From Deinococcus arcticus (GTDB lineage Bacteria > Deinococcota > Deinococci > Deinococcales > Deinococcaceae), in contig NZ_PYSV01000015.1 of assembly GCF_003028415.1 (NCBI RefSeq), positions 1 through 64,000 on the forward strand: 64,000 nucleotides of DNA. Reading direction: 5' to 3'. The notes below the pieces were generated by a model. That model did no database searches. It worked only from the letters and a program-made list of their open reading frames with translations, and was not told the DNA's origin. Numbering within the stretch: position 1 is the stretch's first letter; each line of letters starts with the position of its first letter. The position numbers were made by a program, and so were the translations under genes. Shown piece by piece: positions 7,385 through 18,512 of the stretch.

Positions 7385-8341
7385 ATGCGCGCCCTTCTGT
7401 TGTCTGCCCTCCTGCTGGCCACGCCGGCCGCCGCCCAGAGCACGGTCCCAACTGTCCCAGCGCCGGCGGGCCCCGCTGCCGCCACGCCCACGCTGCTGAT
7501 CACGGCCCCGGTGGGCACCACCGTGGAACAGCGCCTGACGATCAGCACCCGCATGACGCTCAAGGAGATCAAGGTTGAGGCCCTGCCCGGCCAGCGCCTG
7601 AGCGCGCAGGAGGTGGAGCAGACACGGCAGACCTTCTCGAAGGCGCTGTCCGGTCGGAACACGCAGGAGACCGGCAAGCTCTTTACGCGCGTGACCAGCC
7701 GGAGTGCTGACGGACGCGTGGGGCTGTTGCAGACCTTTCTTCAGAACATACCGGGGCAAAAAGAGCCCATCAGCTTCCGCATCACGCAGAGCCTGACCCC
7801 GGACGGCCAGAGCGAAGGGCTCAAGTTTACCAGCGATGACGCCCTCCTGAACGAGATCTTTAGCCGGATGAACCTTGAGGACTTGCAGCGTATGGCGGCC
7901 CAGAATGGCAGTTCAGTGGCGAGCACTGGTCAGGCCCTGGTCCCCGGACAGGTCGAGGAAGAGACCATGGAGATGCCCACACAGGATCTTCTGGCGTCGA
8001 TGTTTGGGCCAGTGCTGGGCGAGGAAGCGCTGCTCAGGGCCAGTCCCATGAAGATCGTCAGCCGCACCGTATACACCGGGCAGAACGCTGCCGGATTCCA
8101 TCAGTTTCAGACCCAGAGCGTGTTCAGCGACTGGCGCTTTGAACTGGGCGAGCCACTTCCCATGAGCGCCGCCCTCCTGAACGCCACCACCAATGGCACG
8201 CACTCGGTTCGCCCAGACGGCCTGCCCGGCGCCAGCCAGGACACCACGCGCATGACCCTTCAGCTGAGCATCGTGAGCGACAAAGCGCGCGTCAATGTCG
8301 CCTTCGAGCAGGAAAGGACGATCAGGGTCGAGAACCGCTAA
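7385..8341 (+). CDS. hypothetical exported protein
   Basis: I do not recognise this 318-residue protein. It begins with a clear signal peptide (hydrophobic LLLSALLLATPAAAQ, cut near residue 18), so it should be outside the cytoplasm. The rest has no cysteines or metal-binding clusters that stand out and alternates polar and hydrophobic residues as in a beta-rich secreted protein. Base composition is less GC-rich at third positions than in neighbours, which may indicate transfer or relaxed selection. The start is backed by a leaderless -10 box. A hairpin at 8398-8422 probably ends the transcript. Confidence 0.7.
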   Translation: MRALLLSALLLATPAAAQSTVPTVPAPAGPAAATPTLLITAPVGTTVEQRLTISTRMTLKEIKVEALPGQRLSAQEVEQTRQTFSKALSGRNTQETGKLFTRVTSRSADGRVGLLQTFLQNIPGQKEPISFRITQSLTPDGQSEGLKFTSDDALLNEIFSRMNLEDLQRMAAQNGSSVASTGQALVPGQVEEETMEMPTQDLLASMFGPVLGEEALLRASPMKIVSRTVYTGQNAAGFHQFQTQSVFSDWRFELGEPLPMSAALLNATTNGTHSVRPDGLPGASQDTTRMTLQLSIVSDKARVNVAFEQERTIRVENR

Positions 8342-8397
8342 GCCTGACGTCGCTGATGACCGCCCGTTGAGCCTCTCGTCATCTGGTAGCTGAAGCT

Positions 8398-8422
8398 GAC
8401 CGGCGCCGTCCGCGCGCCGGTC
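8398..8422. terminator. hairpin after the exported-protein gene
   Basis: GACCGGCGC pairs perfectly with GCGCCGGTC. There is no T tract. From 8423 to 8643 I see nothing further except the ribosome binding site of the next gene (AAAGGAGAG at 8631-8639). Confidence 0.5.
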
Positions 8423-8643
8423 ACGTCCACAGAGCCCTCCAATCCCCGCCCGCGTTTCTGAGCGCGCGGGGGCCTGCCTTCATGTTGGCGGCCCAACCTG
8501 AGAGCTTTCTCCTTGAGGGGTGGGGTGCTCTCTGGGCACAATGCCCGGCGTTGGCGAAATCTTTCCCCCTCGTCCTCGCCGGGTCGCCCTTCCTCCGGGC
8601 GTCCGGCCCGCAGGCCCCTCTGCGCTGCGGAAAGGAGAGCTTC

Positions 8644-9597
8644 ATGCGTTACGCCTTGCTGAGTACCACCACCATTGCCCTTGTGGCCACCGTCTCCCCT
8701 GCCCACGCCGCCACCCTGACCTGGCAGAACCTGCGCCAGGGCGACAGCGGGCGCGACGTAACCACCCTGCAGTACCTGCTGCGCGAAGCGGGCCAGACTG
8801 TGGATGTGGACGGCATTTTTGGCAGCGGCACGAACACGGCCGTGCGCAATTTCCAGGCGGCCCGGGGCCTGAGCGTGGACGGCATCGTGGGCGGCAACAC
8901 CTGGGAGGCCCTGATTAAAACGGTCCGCCAGGGCGACAACAACAACGCCGTGCGGGCGCTGCAGGACCAGCTGCGCAGTGGCTACGGGTACAGCAGCGTG
9001 ACGGTGGACGGCGCGTTTGGCCCGGCCACCAACACCGCCGTGCGCGATTTTCAGACCAAGCGTGGACTGACCGTGGACGGCATCGTGGGACTGAATACCT
9101 GGCAGGAACTGGTCACGGGAGCCAGCACGGCGCCCAGTGGCACGACCGCCAGTCTGGCCAGCCAGATTCTGAACAGCAGCCGCATCACCCTGGGCACCAG
9201 CAGTTCCACGACAAACGGCAGTCCCCGGCAGAACATGACCGACGCCGCCGCCGGTCGCCTGGTCACGCGCGGGTGTAACAGCAATGTGAACTGCGGCCTG
9301 CAGGTGGCCCTGAAGCGCTCCATGCTGGAAGGCGTGCTGAGCATGGCCAACGCCGGGAACTCGTTTTTTATCACCTCGGTGGCGGGCGGCCGGCACTCCA
9401 CCAATTCGGACCATTACGCGGGGCTGGCGATTGACATTGGCATCTGGAACGGCACCAGCCTGAGTACCCCCAACAGCGCCCACACCGCCGCGCGCAACGC
9501 GTGTATTGCAGCGGGCAGTGACCCCAGTCAGACGTTTAACGCCTACAACGATTCCAGTGGCGGGCACAACAACCACGTCCACTGCGCCTGGAACTGA
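8644..9597 (+). CDS. peptidoglycan-binding protein with a C-terminal M15-type peptidase domain
   Basis: The 317-residue precursor has a signal peptide (cut after AHA, about residue 22). Two PG_binding_1 repeats follow, at about residues 28-90 and 95-160; each has the LQYLL...[16 protein letters not shown] and VDGIVGxNTW pattern. After a Ser/Thr-rich linker, residues about 200-317 look like an M15 D-Ala-D-Ala carboxypeptidase: a [17 protein letters not shown] motif supplies His and Asp zinc ligands and NNHVHCAWN at the very end supplies the last histidine. It likely trims cell-wall peptides outside the cell. The ATG at 8644 has a strong Shine-Dalgarno; the in-frame ATG at 8482 lacks a signal peptide. 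Confidence 0.85.
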   Translation: MRYALLSTTTIALVATVSPAHAATLTWQNLRQGDSGRDVTTLQYLLREAGQTVDVDGIFGSGTNTAVRNFQAARGLSVDGIVGGNTWEALIKTVRQGDNNNAVRALQDQLRSGYGYSSVTVDGAFGPATNTAVRDFQTKRGLTVDGIVGLNTWQELVTGASTAPSGTTASLASQILNSSRITLGTSSSTTNGSPRQNMTDAAAGRLVTRGCNSNVNCGLQVALKRSMLEGVLSMANAGNSFFITSVAGGRHSTNSDHYAGLAIDIGIWNGTSLSTPNSAHTAARNACIAAGSDPSQTFNAYNDSSGGHNNHVHCAWN

Positions 9598-9622
9598 AGC
9601 TCAGCGCTGCCGCTTTTGTTGA

Positions 9623-9650
9623 CCCTCTCCCCTTCGCAGGAGGGGGTTTT
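9623..9650 (+). terminator. intrinsic terminator
   Basis: CCCTCTCC (9623-9630) pairs with GGAGGGGG (9639-9646, one G-T pair) and TTTT follows. It ends the peptidase transcript. Confidence 0.75.
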
Positions 9651-9752
9651 GCGCTGCAAGGGGTGAGGGGAGAGCCGCCGCCCCAAACGCCCGGCCCCTT
9701 ACAAACCTCCGCCCGCAAAGGCGCCATGCTGGGAAACCACGGAGGACCATCT

Positions 9753-10961
<1,209 letters not shown>

Positions 10962-10962
10962 G

Positions 10963-11030
10963 GCAGATGGCGGATGGCCTCTAGCAGATGGCTCGGGAGA
11001 CCGGGCCATTCGCCTTCTGGCCGCATCTGT
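10963..11030. repeat. heptamer inverted array
   Basis: The left arm, 10963-10997, is five 7-bp units (GCAGATG, GCGGATG and variants). The right arm, 11000-11030, contains GCGAATG and GCCCGGT on the minus strand and is more degenerate. It starts two bases after the VWA gene stop. Confidence 0.65.
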
Positions 11031-11055
11031 GGTCTCGCTTGGCCCCCAATCCCGG

Positions 11056-11061
11056 TACGCT
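11056..11061 (+). promoter_or_regulatory. -10 box of a leaderless promoter (lipoprotein gene)
   Basis: TACGCT, five bases, then the GTG start at 11067. Confidence 0.5.
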
Positions 11062-11066
11062 GAGGC

Positions 11067-11600
11067 GTGCGCCGACTTCTGCCGCTTCTGCTTTGCCCGC
11101 TGCTGGGCGCCTGTGGTCTGGTTCCGCTGCCCGAGGTAGAGGGGCGGGACTTCTACTTTGTGAACACGGTGCCCAACTTGCAGCCGCATGAGGTGGCTTA
11201 CATGGACACCAATCAGCTGGATTACCTGACCCTGCCGCCAGCGAAGTATCAGCGCGTCACGATGGACGCCGTGTTGGTGCCCAGCGGCCCCATTCCCGAG
11301 GCCAGGGTGCAGATTTTTGCCTCGCCCACGCGGCCAGATTGCCCTACGGTGGCGCCCCCAGCCGACAACCCGGGCGACCTGGGCAGCGCCCTGCGGTGTA
11401 GTGGCCCCGCTGGTGGTCAGCAGCTGACCGAGGTGGCCCTCAAACGGGGCACGGCGACGCCCATTCACCTGGAAGGCGCCGCGCTGGACGAGGCCATTCG
11501 CAGCCGAAAACTGTACATCGGGGTGCGCCTCCTGAGCCGCGAGGACACCTTCGGCGCGGTGGTCTGGGTCCGCCAGATTCGCGTCCGCGCCCGGCTGTAG
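11067..11600 (+). CDS. hypothetical lipoprotein
   Basis: The 177-residue precursor starts at GTG and has a short lipoprotein signal peptide with lipobox L-G-A-C at residues 13-16, so Cys16 should be acylated. The mature part has no domain I recognise; an FYFVNTVPN segment and a beta-rich pattern follow. A Cys pair (DCPTV and LRCSG) could form a disulfide. The leaderless -10 box at 11056-11061 fixes the start. It faces the DinB-like gene convergently across a heptamer element. Confidence 0.68.
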   Translation: MRRLLPLLLCPLLGACGLVPLPEVEGRDFYFVNTVPNLQPHEVAYMDTNQLDYLTLPPAKYQRVTMDAVLVPSGPIPEARVQIFASPTRPDCPTVAPPADNPGDLGSALRCSGPAGGQQLTEVALKRGTATPIHLEGAALDEAIRSRKLYIGVRLLSREDTFGAVVWVRQIRVRARL

Positions 11601-11608
11601 GCTCATCC

Positions 11609-11662
11609 AGAACATGCCGGTGGCCCGGGTCATCCCTGAGCCACCGGCCATGTGCCATCTGC
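11609..11662. repeat. heptamer inverted array between convergent genes
   Basis: The left arm, 11609-11629, is three units. The right arm, 11635-11662, is four units on the minus strand (GCAGATG, GCACATG, GCCGGTG, GCTCAGG). GCCGGTGGC in the left arm pairs with GCCACCGGC in the right. The element takes up most of the 67 bases between the two stop codons. Confidence 0.75.
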
Positions 11663-11667
11663 CTCTT

Positions 11668-12120
11668 TTAGCCCATCCGCACGAACATCGGCGGCTTGAC
11701 GCCCACCATGCGCGCCATGACCCACACCTGGCCCTTGTGGTGGGCTTCGTGGGCAATGATGGCGTCCAGCAGCGCGGCCACGGGCATTTCACGGCCACCG
11801 AAGGCGGGCACGCGGCGCGACAGGTCTTCGTCCGACATGGCGCTCATGGCCTGGCTGGCGGCGTCCATGCTCTGCTGCAGGCGCTCGCGGGCCTCGGTCA
11901 GGCTCTGGCTGGCCTCGGGCAGGGCGCCCGGCGCCTGACCCTGAATCATGCTCAGCAGGCGGCCCGCGCTGCCCGACAGGTGGTCGGCCTGCCCAATGAA
12001 GCTCAGGCCGCCGTCCCAGGCCGCAAAGTGGCCCTGATCTTCGGGCAACTGGCCATACAGGTCCAGCAGGGCGGCGCGGTGGCTTTCAAAATTGCGGGCG
12101 TAAATGGCGCTGCGGTTCAT
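11668..12120 (-). CDS. DinB-like superfamily protein
   Basis: The 150-residue protein shows the four-helix DinB/YfiT layout. Histidines that would form the metal triad are seen in QADHLSG near residue 47 and in the HEAHHKGQ segment near residue 124. The fold is used by damage-inducible proteins and thiol transferases and is abundant in Deinococcus; the exact reaction is unknown. The ATG at 12120 is chosen because a TATCTT -10 box lies seven bases upstream, which gives a leaderless message and rules out the TTG three codons earlier. Confidence 0.8.
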   Translation of the reverse strand: MNRSAIYARNFESHRAALLDLYGQLPEDQGHFAAWDGGLSFIGQADHLSGSAGRLLSMIQGQAPGALPEASQSLTEARERLQQSMDAASQAMSAMSDEDLSRRVPAFGGREMPVAALLDAIIAHEAHHKGQVWVMARMVGVKPPMFVRMG

Positions 12121-12127
12121 GGCCTGC

Positions 12128-12133
12128 AAGATA
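12128..12133 (-). promoter_or_regulatory. -10 box of a leaderless promoter (DinB-like gene)
   Basis: The minus strand reads TATCTT, seven bases, ATG. Confidence 0.5.
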
Positions 12134-12166
12134 GCGGGGCGCGCGCGGCCCCAACTGAAGGCGGCC

Positions 12167-12553
12167 CTACAACGGGCGGTTTTTTAGGGCGTCCCGGATC
12201 TCGGCCAGCAGCTTTTCCTCGTTGCTGGGCTCGGCCACGGCGGGCTTTTCTTCCCGCTTGAAGCGCTCGGTCAGGCGGTTAAGCGGCGTGACCACCAGAA
12301 AGTACAGCACGGCCGCCACGATCAGCAGGTTCAGCACGGCCGTCAGAAAGGCGCCGTAGTCGAACACCGCTCCATTCAGCGTAAAGGTGCCCCCGACCTT
12401 CGGGCCGCCGCCCGTGATGGCCTTGATCAGCGGGTTGATGAAGCTGCCCGAAAAGGCGGTGACCACACCCGTAAACGCCGCGCCGATGACCACACCGACC
12501 GCCAGATCCACCACATTGCCCCGAAGAATGAATTTCTGAAAGCCGCTCAGCAT
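12167..12553 (-). CDS. mscL: large-conductance mechanosensitive channel
   Basis: The 128-residue protein is a full-length MscL. It opens with the amphipathic helix LSGFQKFILRGNVVDLAVGV, continues with the gate-lining GVVIGAAFTGVV helix, a Gly-rich periplasmic loop, the second membrane helix (LLIVAAVLYFLVVTPLN) and a charged cytoplasmic bundle ending EIRDALKNRPL. It releases solutes on hypo-osmotic shock from the inner membrane. The ATG at 12553 gives the usual N-terminus; the frame extends nine residues upstream without a better start. Confidence 0.95.
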   Translation of the reverse strand: MLSGFQKFILRGNVVDLAVGVVIGAAFTGVVTAFSGSFINPLIKAITGGGPKVGGTFTLNGAVFDYGAFLTAVLNLLIVAAVLYFLVVTPLNRLTERFKREEKPAVAEPSNEEKLLAEIRDALKNRPL

Positions 12554-12582
12554 GGCCGCAGTGTGGCATGGGGCGGGCAATA

Positions 12583-12630
12583 GGCGGCGGGGCGCAGGGA
12601 GGAGGCAAGTCCTCTCTGCGCCCCGCCGCC
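12583..12630. terminator. 21-bp hairpin after the DUF512 gene
   Basis: Positions 12583-12603 pair with 12610-12630 (one G-T pair) around GGCAAG. It lies just downstream of the DUF512 stop on the minus strand and upstream of mscL. Confidence 0.65.
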
Positions 12631-12644
12631 GTGAGGCTGGCTGC

Positions 12645-14099
<1,455 letters not shown>

Positions 14100-14253
14100 C
14101 TGCTGTGCTGCCGTCAAAATTCATTCACCCCACTTTCAAGTTGGCGGTGCGACTCTTTCTCCGGCCCCGCACCAAGCACAGCAGCATACCAGGGCACTGG
14201 GTCGCGAGGTGTAACGCCGGGCGGGATTGCGGGACGGGGGTGCAGGGGCGTGG

Positions 14254-14390
14254 GTCGAGAAGTCTAGAGGTCGGGAAGTCGAGGCCACAGACTTTGCTCC
14301 TGGGTGAGGAATCCCATTCAGCAGCCAATCAAGCGGCCCCACAAACAAGAGGCCGGGGCGCCGCCCTGCTCGACGCCTCGACCTCTTGAC
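14254..14390. repeat. octamer inverted array between ribH and the DUF512 gene
   Basis: The left arm, 14254-14285, is four 8-bp units (GTCGAGAA, GTCTAGAG and two more). The right arm, 14367-14390, is three units on the minus strand (GTCAAGAG, GTCGAGGC, GTCGAGCA). The 81 bases between arms are not repetitive. In the rest of the 14118-14413 gap I see no gene. Confidence 0.8.
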
Positions 14391-14413
14391 AGCGGCGCAG
14401 CCGCCCCGACCCT

Positions 14414-14878
14414 TTACCCTATCTGCCGCAGCAGATTCACCGTCTCAATCATGGCCAGCACGGCCTCGGCGCCCTTGTTGCCGGCCTTGATGCCGGCGCG
14501 GTTGAGGGCCTGCTCCACCGTGTCGGTGGTCAGCACGCCAAAAGCCACCGGCACGCCCGTGTCCAGGCTGGTGTTCAGAATGCCGCTGGCCGCGCCGCCC
14601 GCCACGAAGTCGTAGTGGTCGGTGTCGCCCCTGATGACGGCGCCAAGGCAGACCACTGCGTCGTATTTGCCGGATTGCGCCAGCTTGCGGGCCACCAGGG
14701 GCACCTCGTAACTGCCGGGGGCGAGGTAATGGTCCAGATGCTCAGTCTTGCCGCCGTGCTGCACAAAGGCCAGTTCAGCGCCTTCCACCAGCCGGTCCAC
14801 AATCAGGTGGTTCCAGCGGGTGCTGACAACGGCGAATTTCAGGTCGGTGGCGAGGAGGGTGGCTTCAATTCGGTTCAT
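14414..14878 (-). CDS. ribH: 6,7-dimethyl-8-ribityllumazine synthase
   Basis: The 154-residue enzyme joins 5-amino-6-ribitylamino-uracil with 3,4-dihydroxy-2-butanone 4-phosphate to give lumazine, the substrate of RibE. Family landmarks are VVSTRWNHLIVDRLVEGA near residue 17, the APGSYEVP segment near 53, and CLGAVIRGDTDHYDFV near 78 with the catalytic histidine. The length is typical. ATG 14878 has a good Shine-Dalgarno (GAAGGAG). It is the last gene of the ribD-ribE-ribBA-ribH operon, and heptamer arrays occupy the gap to ribBA. Confidence 0.95.
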   Translation of the reverse strand: MNRIEATLLATDLKFAVVSTRWNHLIVDRLVEGAELAFVQHGGKTEHLDHYLAPGSYEVPLVARKLAQSGKYDAVVCLGAVIRGDTDHYDFVAGGAASGILNTSLDTGVPVAFGVLTTDTVEQALNRAGIKAGNKGAEAVLAMIETVNLLRQIG

Positions 14879-14892
14879 AAGGCTCCTTCGGA

Positions 14893-15004
14893 GGGGGTGG
14901 TGGGAAGTGGGATGTAGGTTGTGGGAAAGGCAGACAGTCACGGCTGTCGTTCAGCCATTTGCCATCTGCTCTGCGCCATCGGCCATCTGCCATTCGCCAT
15001 CGGC
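14893..15004. repeat. heptamer arrays spanning the ribBA stop codon and ribH leader
   Basis: The left arm, 14893-14927, is five units of the GTGGGAA type. The right arm, 14949-15004, is eight units on the minus strand with consensus GCNGATG; one unit, GCTGAAC, supplies the ribBA stop codon. The two arms point toward each other but use different unit sequences, so they cannot pair well. Confidence 0.8.
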
Positions 15005-16189
15005 CGCCAGATGCCCCAGCTTCGCCCGTTTGGTCTGCAAATACGCCGTGTTGTGCACGCTCTGGCCCACATGCAGGGGCACGCGCTCCACAACGTTCAG
15101 GCCAAAGCCGCCCAGGGCATGCAGCTTGCGGGGGTTGTTGGTCAGAACCCGCAGCTGCCGGGCGCCCAGCAGGTGCAGCATCTGGGCGCCAATCCCAAAG
15201 TCACGGGCGTCGGCGGGAAAACCCAGTTGCAGGTTGGCTTCCACGGTGTCGGCGCCGCCGTCCTGCAGCCCGTAGGCACGAATCTTGTTCAGCAGGCCAA
15301 TGCCCCGGCCCTCCTGGCGCAGGTACACCAGCACGCCCCGGCCTTCCTGGGCGATGGCCCGCATGGCAGCGTCGCGCTGCGGGCCGCAGTCGCAGCGCAG
15401 CGAGTGAAAGCCGTCGCCAGTCAGGCATTCGCTGTGCACCCGGACAAGCAGCGGCGCCGGGCCGACCTCGCCCATCACCAGGGCCACGTGCTCGGCACCG
15501 CTGAGCGAATCCTCGAAGCCCACCAGACGAAACTCGCCGTACGCGGTGGGCAACCTCGCCTCGGCCACCAGACGCATAAACGGGTCGTGTTCCAGACGGT
15601 AGGCGATCAGCGCCTCAATGCTGCCCACCTTCAGGCCGTGTTTCTGGCCGTAAGTCAGCAGGTCGGGCAGGCGGCTCATCTCGCCGTCGTCGCCCATGAT
15701 CTCGCAGATGACGCCCAGCGGAGGAAACCCGGCCAGGCGCGCCAGGTCACAGCCCGCCTCGGTGTGCCCGGCGCGGCGCAGCACCCCACCGGGGCGGGCC
15801 ACCAGGGGAAAGATGTGCCCTGGGCGGCGAAAATCGGCGGGCTGCGCGCCCTCATCCAGCAGGGCCGCCACCGTCGCGGCGCGGTCATAGGCGCTGATGC
15901 CGGTGGAATTGCTGACGTGGTCCACGCTGACGGTAAACGCCGTGCCGTTGGGGTCGGTGCTGCTGCCCACCATGGGCGTCAGCTCTAGAGCGCGGGCCCG
16001 GTCCGGGGGAAGGGTTACGCAGATCAGCCCCCGGCCCTCGCGGGCCATGAAGTTGATCCATTCGGGCGTGGCAGTGGCGGCGGGCATCAGCAGGTCGCCC
16101 TCGTTCTCGCGGCCCTCGTCGTCCACCAGAATCACGGGGCGCCCGGCGCGCAGCTCGGCCAGCAGTTCGGGAATGAGGGCAAGGGTCAT
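14951..16189 (-). CDS. ribBA: bifunctional 3,4-dihydroxy-2-butanone 4-phosphate synthase / GTP cyclohydrolase II
   Basis: The 412-residue protein has an N-terminal RibB domain (about 1-200; [11 protein letters not shown] acidic motif, TPMVG, and [16 protein letters not shown]) and a C-terminal RibA domain (about 205-395; [16 protein letters not shown] zinc cysteines and the [11 protein letters not shown] catalytic segment). Together they make the two early precursors of riboflavin. The last 18 residues, rich in Ala, Asp, Gly, Met and Trp, are encoded by a heptamer array and are not part of the family. The start overlaps the ribE stop by four bases. Confidence 0.95.
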   Translation of the reverse strand: MTLALIPELLAELRAGRPVILVDDEGRENEGDLLMPAATATPEWINFMAREGRGLICVTLPPDRARALELTPMVGSSTDPNGTAFTVSVDHVSNSTGISAYDRAATVAALLDEGAQPADFRRPGHIFPLVARPGGVLRRAGHTEAGCDLARLAGFPPLGVICEIMGDDGEMSRLPDLLTYGQKHGLKVGSIEALIAYRLEHDPFMRLVAEARLPTAYGEFRLVGFEDSLSGAEHVALVMGEVGPAPLLVRVHSECLTGDGFHSLRCDCGPQRDAAMRAIAQEGRGVLVYLRQEGRGIGLLNKIRAYGLQDGGADTVEANLQLGFPADARDFGIGAQMLHLLGARQLRVLTNNPRKLHALGGFGLNVVERVPLHVGQSVHNTAYLQTKRAKLGHLAADGEWQMADGAEQMANG

Positions 16190-16887
16190 GGCTGCGCCCC
16201 GTCAAGGGTTGAGGAGTCTAAGGGTCTAAGGGGGTCTTTCTTAGACCCTCCGGCCCTTTGACCTTTTGACCCGCCGAAGGCGAGCAGCCGCTCCACATAC
16301 TTCGCCAGCTGGTCGGCTTCGAGATTGACCCGCGTGCCGGGCGTCCAGGTATGGAGGGTGGTGACCTCCAGCGTGTGGGGCACCAGCCAGAGGGTGAATT
16401 CGTCAGCGCGCAGGTCGGCGCGGCTGCCGGCTGGGCCACCCACGTCCACCACGGTGAGGCTCACGCCGTCAGCAGTCACGCTGCCCTTGGGCACCAGATA
16501 GCGGGCGAGGTGGGGCGGCGCGCGCAGGGTCATGGTGTAGGCGCCGGGCTGGGCGTCCACGCGCCGCACCTCGGCCACGCCGTCTACATGCCCGCTGACG
16601 ATGTGGCCGCCAAAGCGCGCCCCAGCAGTCATGGCGCGTTCCAGGTTCACGTGGGCGCCCTCCCCCCAGTGCGGCGCCGTTTTCGCCAGCGTTTCGCGGC
16701 TGAGGTCCACGGTAAAGCCCGCCGCGTCCCAGCTCGTGACGGTCAGACAGGCACCGCCCACGGCGATGCTCTCGCCCAGGTGCAGCTCAGGCCACATCCG
16801 GGCAGGCTGGATGGTGACGGTCAGGTGGCCGCTGTGGTCTTCGGTGCGGGCAATGCGCCCCACCTGTTCAATAATGCCGGTAAACAT
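16186..16887 (-). CDS. ribE: riboflavin synthase alpha chain
   Basis: The 233-residue enzyme dismutates two lumazines to riboflavin. It begins with the invariant [10 protein letters not shown] and shows the two homologous barrels, each with its own substrate motif ([10 protein letters not shown], then [11 protein letters not shown], and [14 protein letters not shown] in the second half). The trimerisation helix near [10 protein letters not shown] ends the normal fold. About 28 further residues, rich in Gly, Ser and Lys, are encoded by the octamer element at 16201-16270, so the tail is an add-on. The gene symbol is ribC or ribE depending on organism. Confidence 0.94.
   Translation of the reverse strand: MFTGIIEQVGRIARTEDHSGHLTVTIQPARMWPELHLGESIAVGGACLTVTSWDAAGFTVDLSRETLAKTAPHWGEGAHVNLERAMTAGARFGGHIVSGHVDGVAEVRRVDAQPGAYTMTLRAPPHLARYLVPKGSVTADGVSLTVVDVGGPAGSRADLRADEFTLWLVPHTLEVTTLHTWTPGTRVNLEADQLAKYVERLLAFGGSKGQRAGGSKKDPLRPLDSSTLDGAQP
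16201..16270. repeat. octamer inverted array inside the ribE 3' end
   Basis: The left arm, 16201-16232, is four 8-bp units (GTCAAGGG to TCTAAGGG). The right arm, 16239-16270, is four units on the minus strand (GTCAAAAG, GTCAAAGG, GCCGGAGG, GTCTAAGA). Six bases separate the arms. A hairpin with GGGTCTAAG/CTTAGACCC can form at the centre. Confidence 0.8.
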
Positions 16888-16898
16888 GGTTGACCTCG

Positions 16899-16932
16899 GC
16901 AGGACAGCAGGGCTCTGTGCCTGCTGTCCTGC
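16899..16932. terminator. perfect 12-bp inverted repeat between ribD and ribE
   Basis: GCAGGACAGCAG pairs with CTGCTGTCCTGC around a 10-base loop. A second hairpin, 16937-16943 with 16949-16955, lies between it and ribD. They could lower read-through from ribD or protect processed RNA ends. Confidence 0.5.
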
Positions 16933-16963
16933 AGCACCTCTCCTCACCGGAGAGGAGAGAGAG

Positions 16964-18067
16964 CTACAGCCGGGGAATCTCGCTCAGCAGACCCGTGACC
17001 AGCACATCCGGGCCCAGCGCTTCCACCGTCACGTCGCGCAGCGGCTGGGCGGCGGGCATAGGCCGGGCTGGGGCCATCAGGGGCGAGAGGCCCGCACCCA
17101 GCAGCTTGGGGGCGATGAAGGCGCGCACCTCGTCCACCAGACCGTCCTCCAGAAAGGCCGACAACAGGGTCGGGCCGCCTTCCAGCAGCAGGCTGGAGAC
17201 GCCCAGGCTGCCCAGAGCGGTGAGCGCGTCAGGCAGTGTCTCTGCCCGCAGCACCGTGACGCCCGCGGCCTCATGGGCGCTGGCGTTCGCGTCCGGGGTA
17301 GTCACCAGCACAGCGCCTTGCCGCCACAACCGCGCCTGAACGTCCGATCTGGCTTGCCGGTCAAACACCACGGGGCGGGGGTCGCGGCCTCCCGGCACGC
17401 CCCGTGTGGTCATGGCCGGGTTATCCAGGGCCACGGTGCCGCTGCCCACCGCAATGGCGTCCAGTTCGTTGCGCCAGGCCATGACACGCTCACGGGCAGC
17501 CCCGCTGCTGACCGCGCCGCCCCCCTCGCCCGGCGCGGCCACCTTGCCGTCCAGGGTCATGGCGTATTTGGCAACCACCCAGGGGCGGCCCCGGGTGATC
17601 AGCGAGCGGAACCCCGCCTGCTGGCGCAGGGCCCCGGTTTCCCGCACGCCCACCACGACCTCCAGGCCAGCGGCGCGCAGCCCGGCCACGCCCTGCCCGG
17701 CCACCTGCGGGTTGGGGTCCAGGGCAGCCACCACCACGCGGCGTACCCCAGCGGCAATCAGGGCGTCCATACAGGGCGGGGTGCGGCCGTGGTGGCGGCA
17801 CGGCTCCAGCGTCACATACGCGGTGGCCCCTCGCGCGGCCTCCCCCGCTTCGCGCAGAGCAAACACCTCGGCGTGGGGCTCGCCTGCTGCCGGGTGGAAG
17901 CCGCTGCCCACCACCTCACCTTCCCGCACCAGCACACAGCCCACCGGCGGATTGGGGGCGGTGCGGCCCAGACCTCTGGCCGCCTGGGCCAGCGCCAGGG
18001 CCATGAACCGCATGTCATGCGGCAAGGGCGTCTCCAGCCCGGGGGGCGGAGCATGTTCATTCACCAT
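16964..18067 (-). CDS. ribD: riboflavin-specific deaminase / reductase
   Basis: The 367-residue bifunctional enzyme carries out the deamination and side-chain reduction steps after GTP cyclohydrolase II. The deaminase domain (about 18-145) has the zinc motif HAE with PCRHHGRTPPC. The reductase domain (about 160-365) shows AMTLDGKVA, DNPAMTTR and LLEGGPTLLSAF, typical of the DHFR-like RibD C-terminus. It is the first gene behind the FMN riboswitch. No strong Shine-Dalgarno precedes ATG 18067, and a GC-rich hairpin at about 18076-18103 lies close to the start, so translation control is plausible. Confidence 0.94.
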   Translation of the reverse strand: MVNEHAPPPGLETPLPHDMRFMALALAQAARGLGRTAPNPPVGCVLVREGEVVGSGFHPAAGEPHAEVFALREAGEAARGATAYVTLEPCRHHGRTPPCMDALIAAGVRRVVVAALDPNPQVAGQGVAGLRAAGLEVVVGVRETGALRQQAGFRSLITRGRPWVVAKYAMTLDGKVAAPGEGGGAVSSGAARERVMAWRNELDAIAVGSGTVALDNPAMTTRGVPGGRDPRPVVFDRQARSDVQARLWRQGAVLVTTPDANASAHEAAGVTVLRAETLPDALTALGSLGVSSLLLEGGPTLLSAFLEDGLVDEVRAFIAPKLLGAGLSPLMAPARPMPAAQPLRDVTVEALGPDVLVTGLLSEIPRL

Positions 18068-18104
18068 ACGTTGTCGCTGCCCGCCGGGGTCGGCGGGTGC
18101 AGCG

Positions 18105-18360
18105 GTCCTCCTTCTCTCATCCGGACTGGATGGCGGGAGGCGGCGGCGCTGGCCGTGGCCTCAGGTCTGGGGGCGGCCCCAGACCTTTCCTGCCGCGCCC
18201 TGCGCGTCTCTCTTCGCCATGACACCGTCGGCCCCAGACTCACACCGGGTCGGGCCTGCGCGTGGTGCAGTTTGCGCAGGCTTCGCGGGCTGAGGCCCGG
18301 GGCCTGTGCAGCGCCCGCGCCATCACCGCCGGTAGGGATTCACACCCTGCCCCGAAGGAA
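18105..18360 (-). ncRNA. FMN riboswitch with an enlarged arm
   Basis: On the minus strand the RFN core is complete: GGGGCAGGGTG, AATCCCTACCGGCGGTGAT, AGCCCGCGA, GACCCGGTGTGAGTCTGG, GGCCGACGGT, and finally CAGTCCGGATGAGAGAAGG. Between GACGGT and AGTCCGGATG, where most members have a few bases or a short stem, there are about 91 bases (18130-18220) closed by ATGGCG/CGCCAT and containing a perfect GGTCTGGGG/CCCCAGACC hairpin. It precedes ribD and should repress the operon when FMN is abundant. Confidence 0.93.
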
Positions 18361-18512
18361 GCGGCCCGCCCGAACAGCGGGCCAGGGTTGAGGCTAGCAC
18401 CCCCCCTGGCCCCACTGTCTGTACGGTGCAGACACATCTGGGGAGATCCATCGGGGCGGCGGCAGACCACTACAACCGCGCTGAGGATGGGCCGCACCAG
18501 GCCCTGAGGGCC

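Noticed and set aside
18240..18497. An 85-residue frame over the FMN riboswitch
   Set aside because: It overlaps the conserved RFN core, and its codons simply follow the riboswitch sequence.
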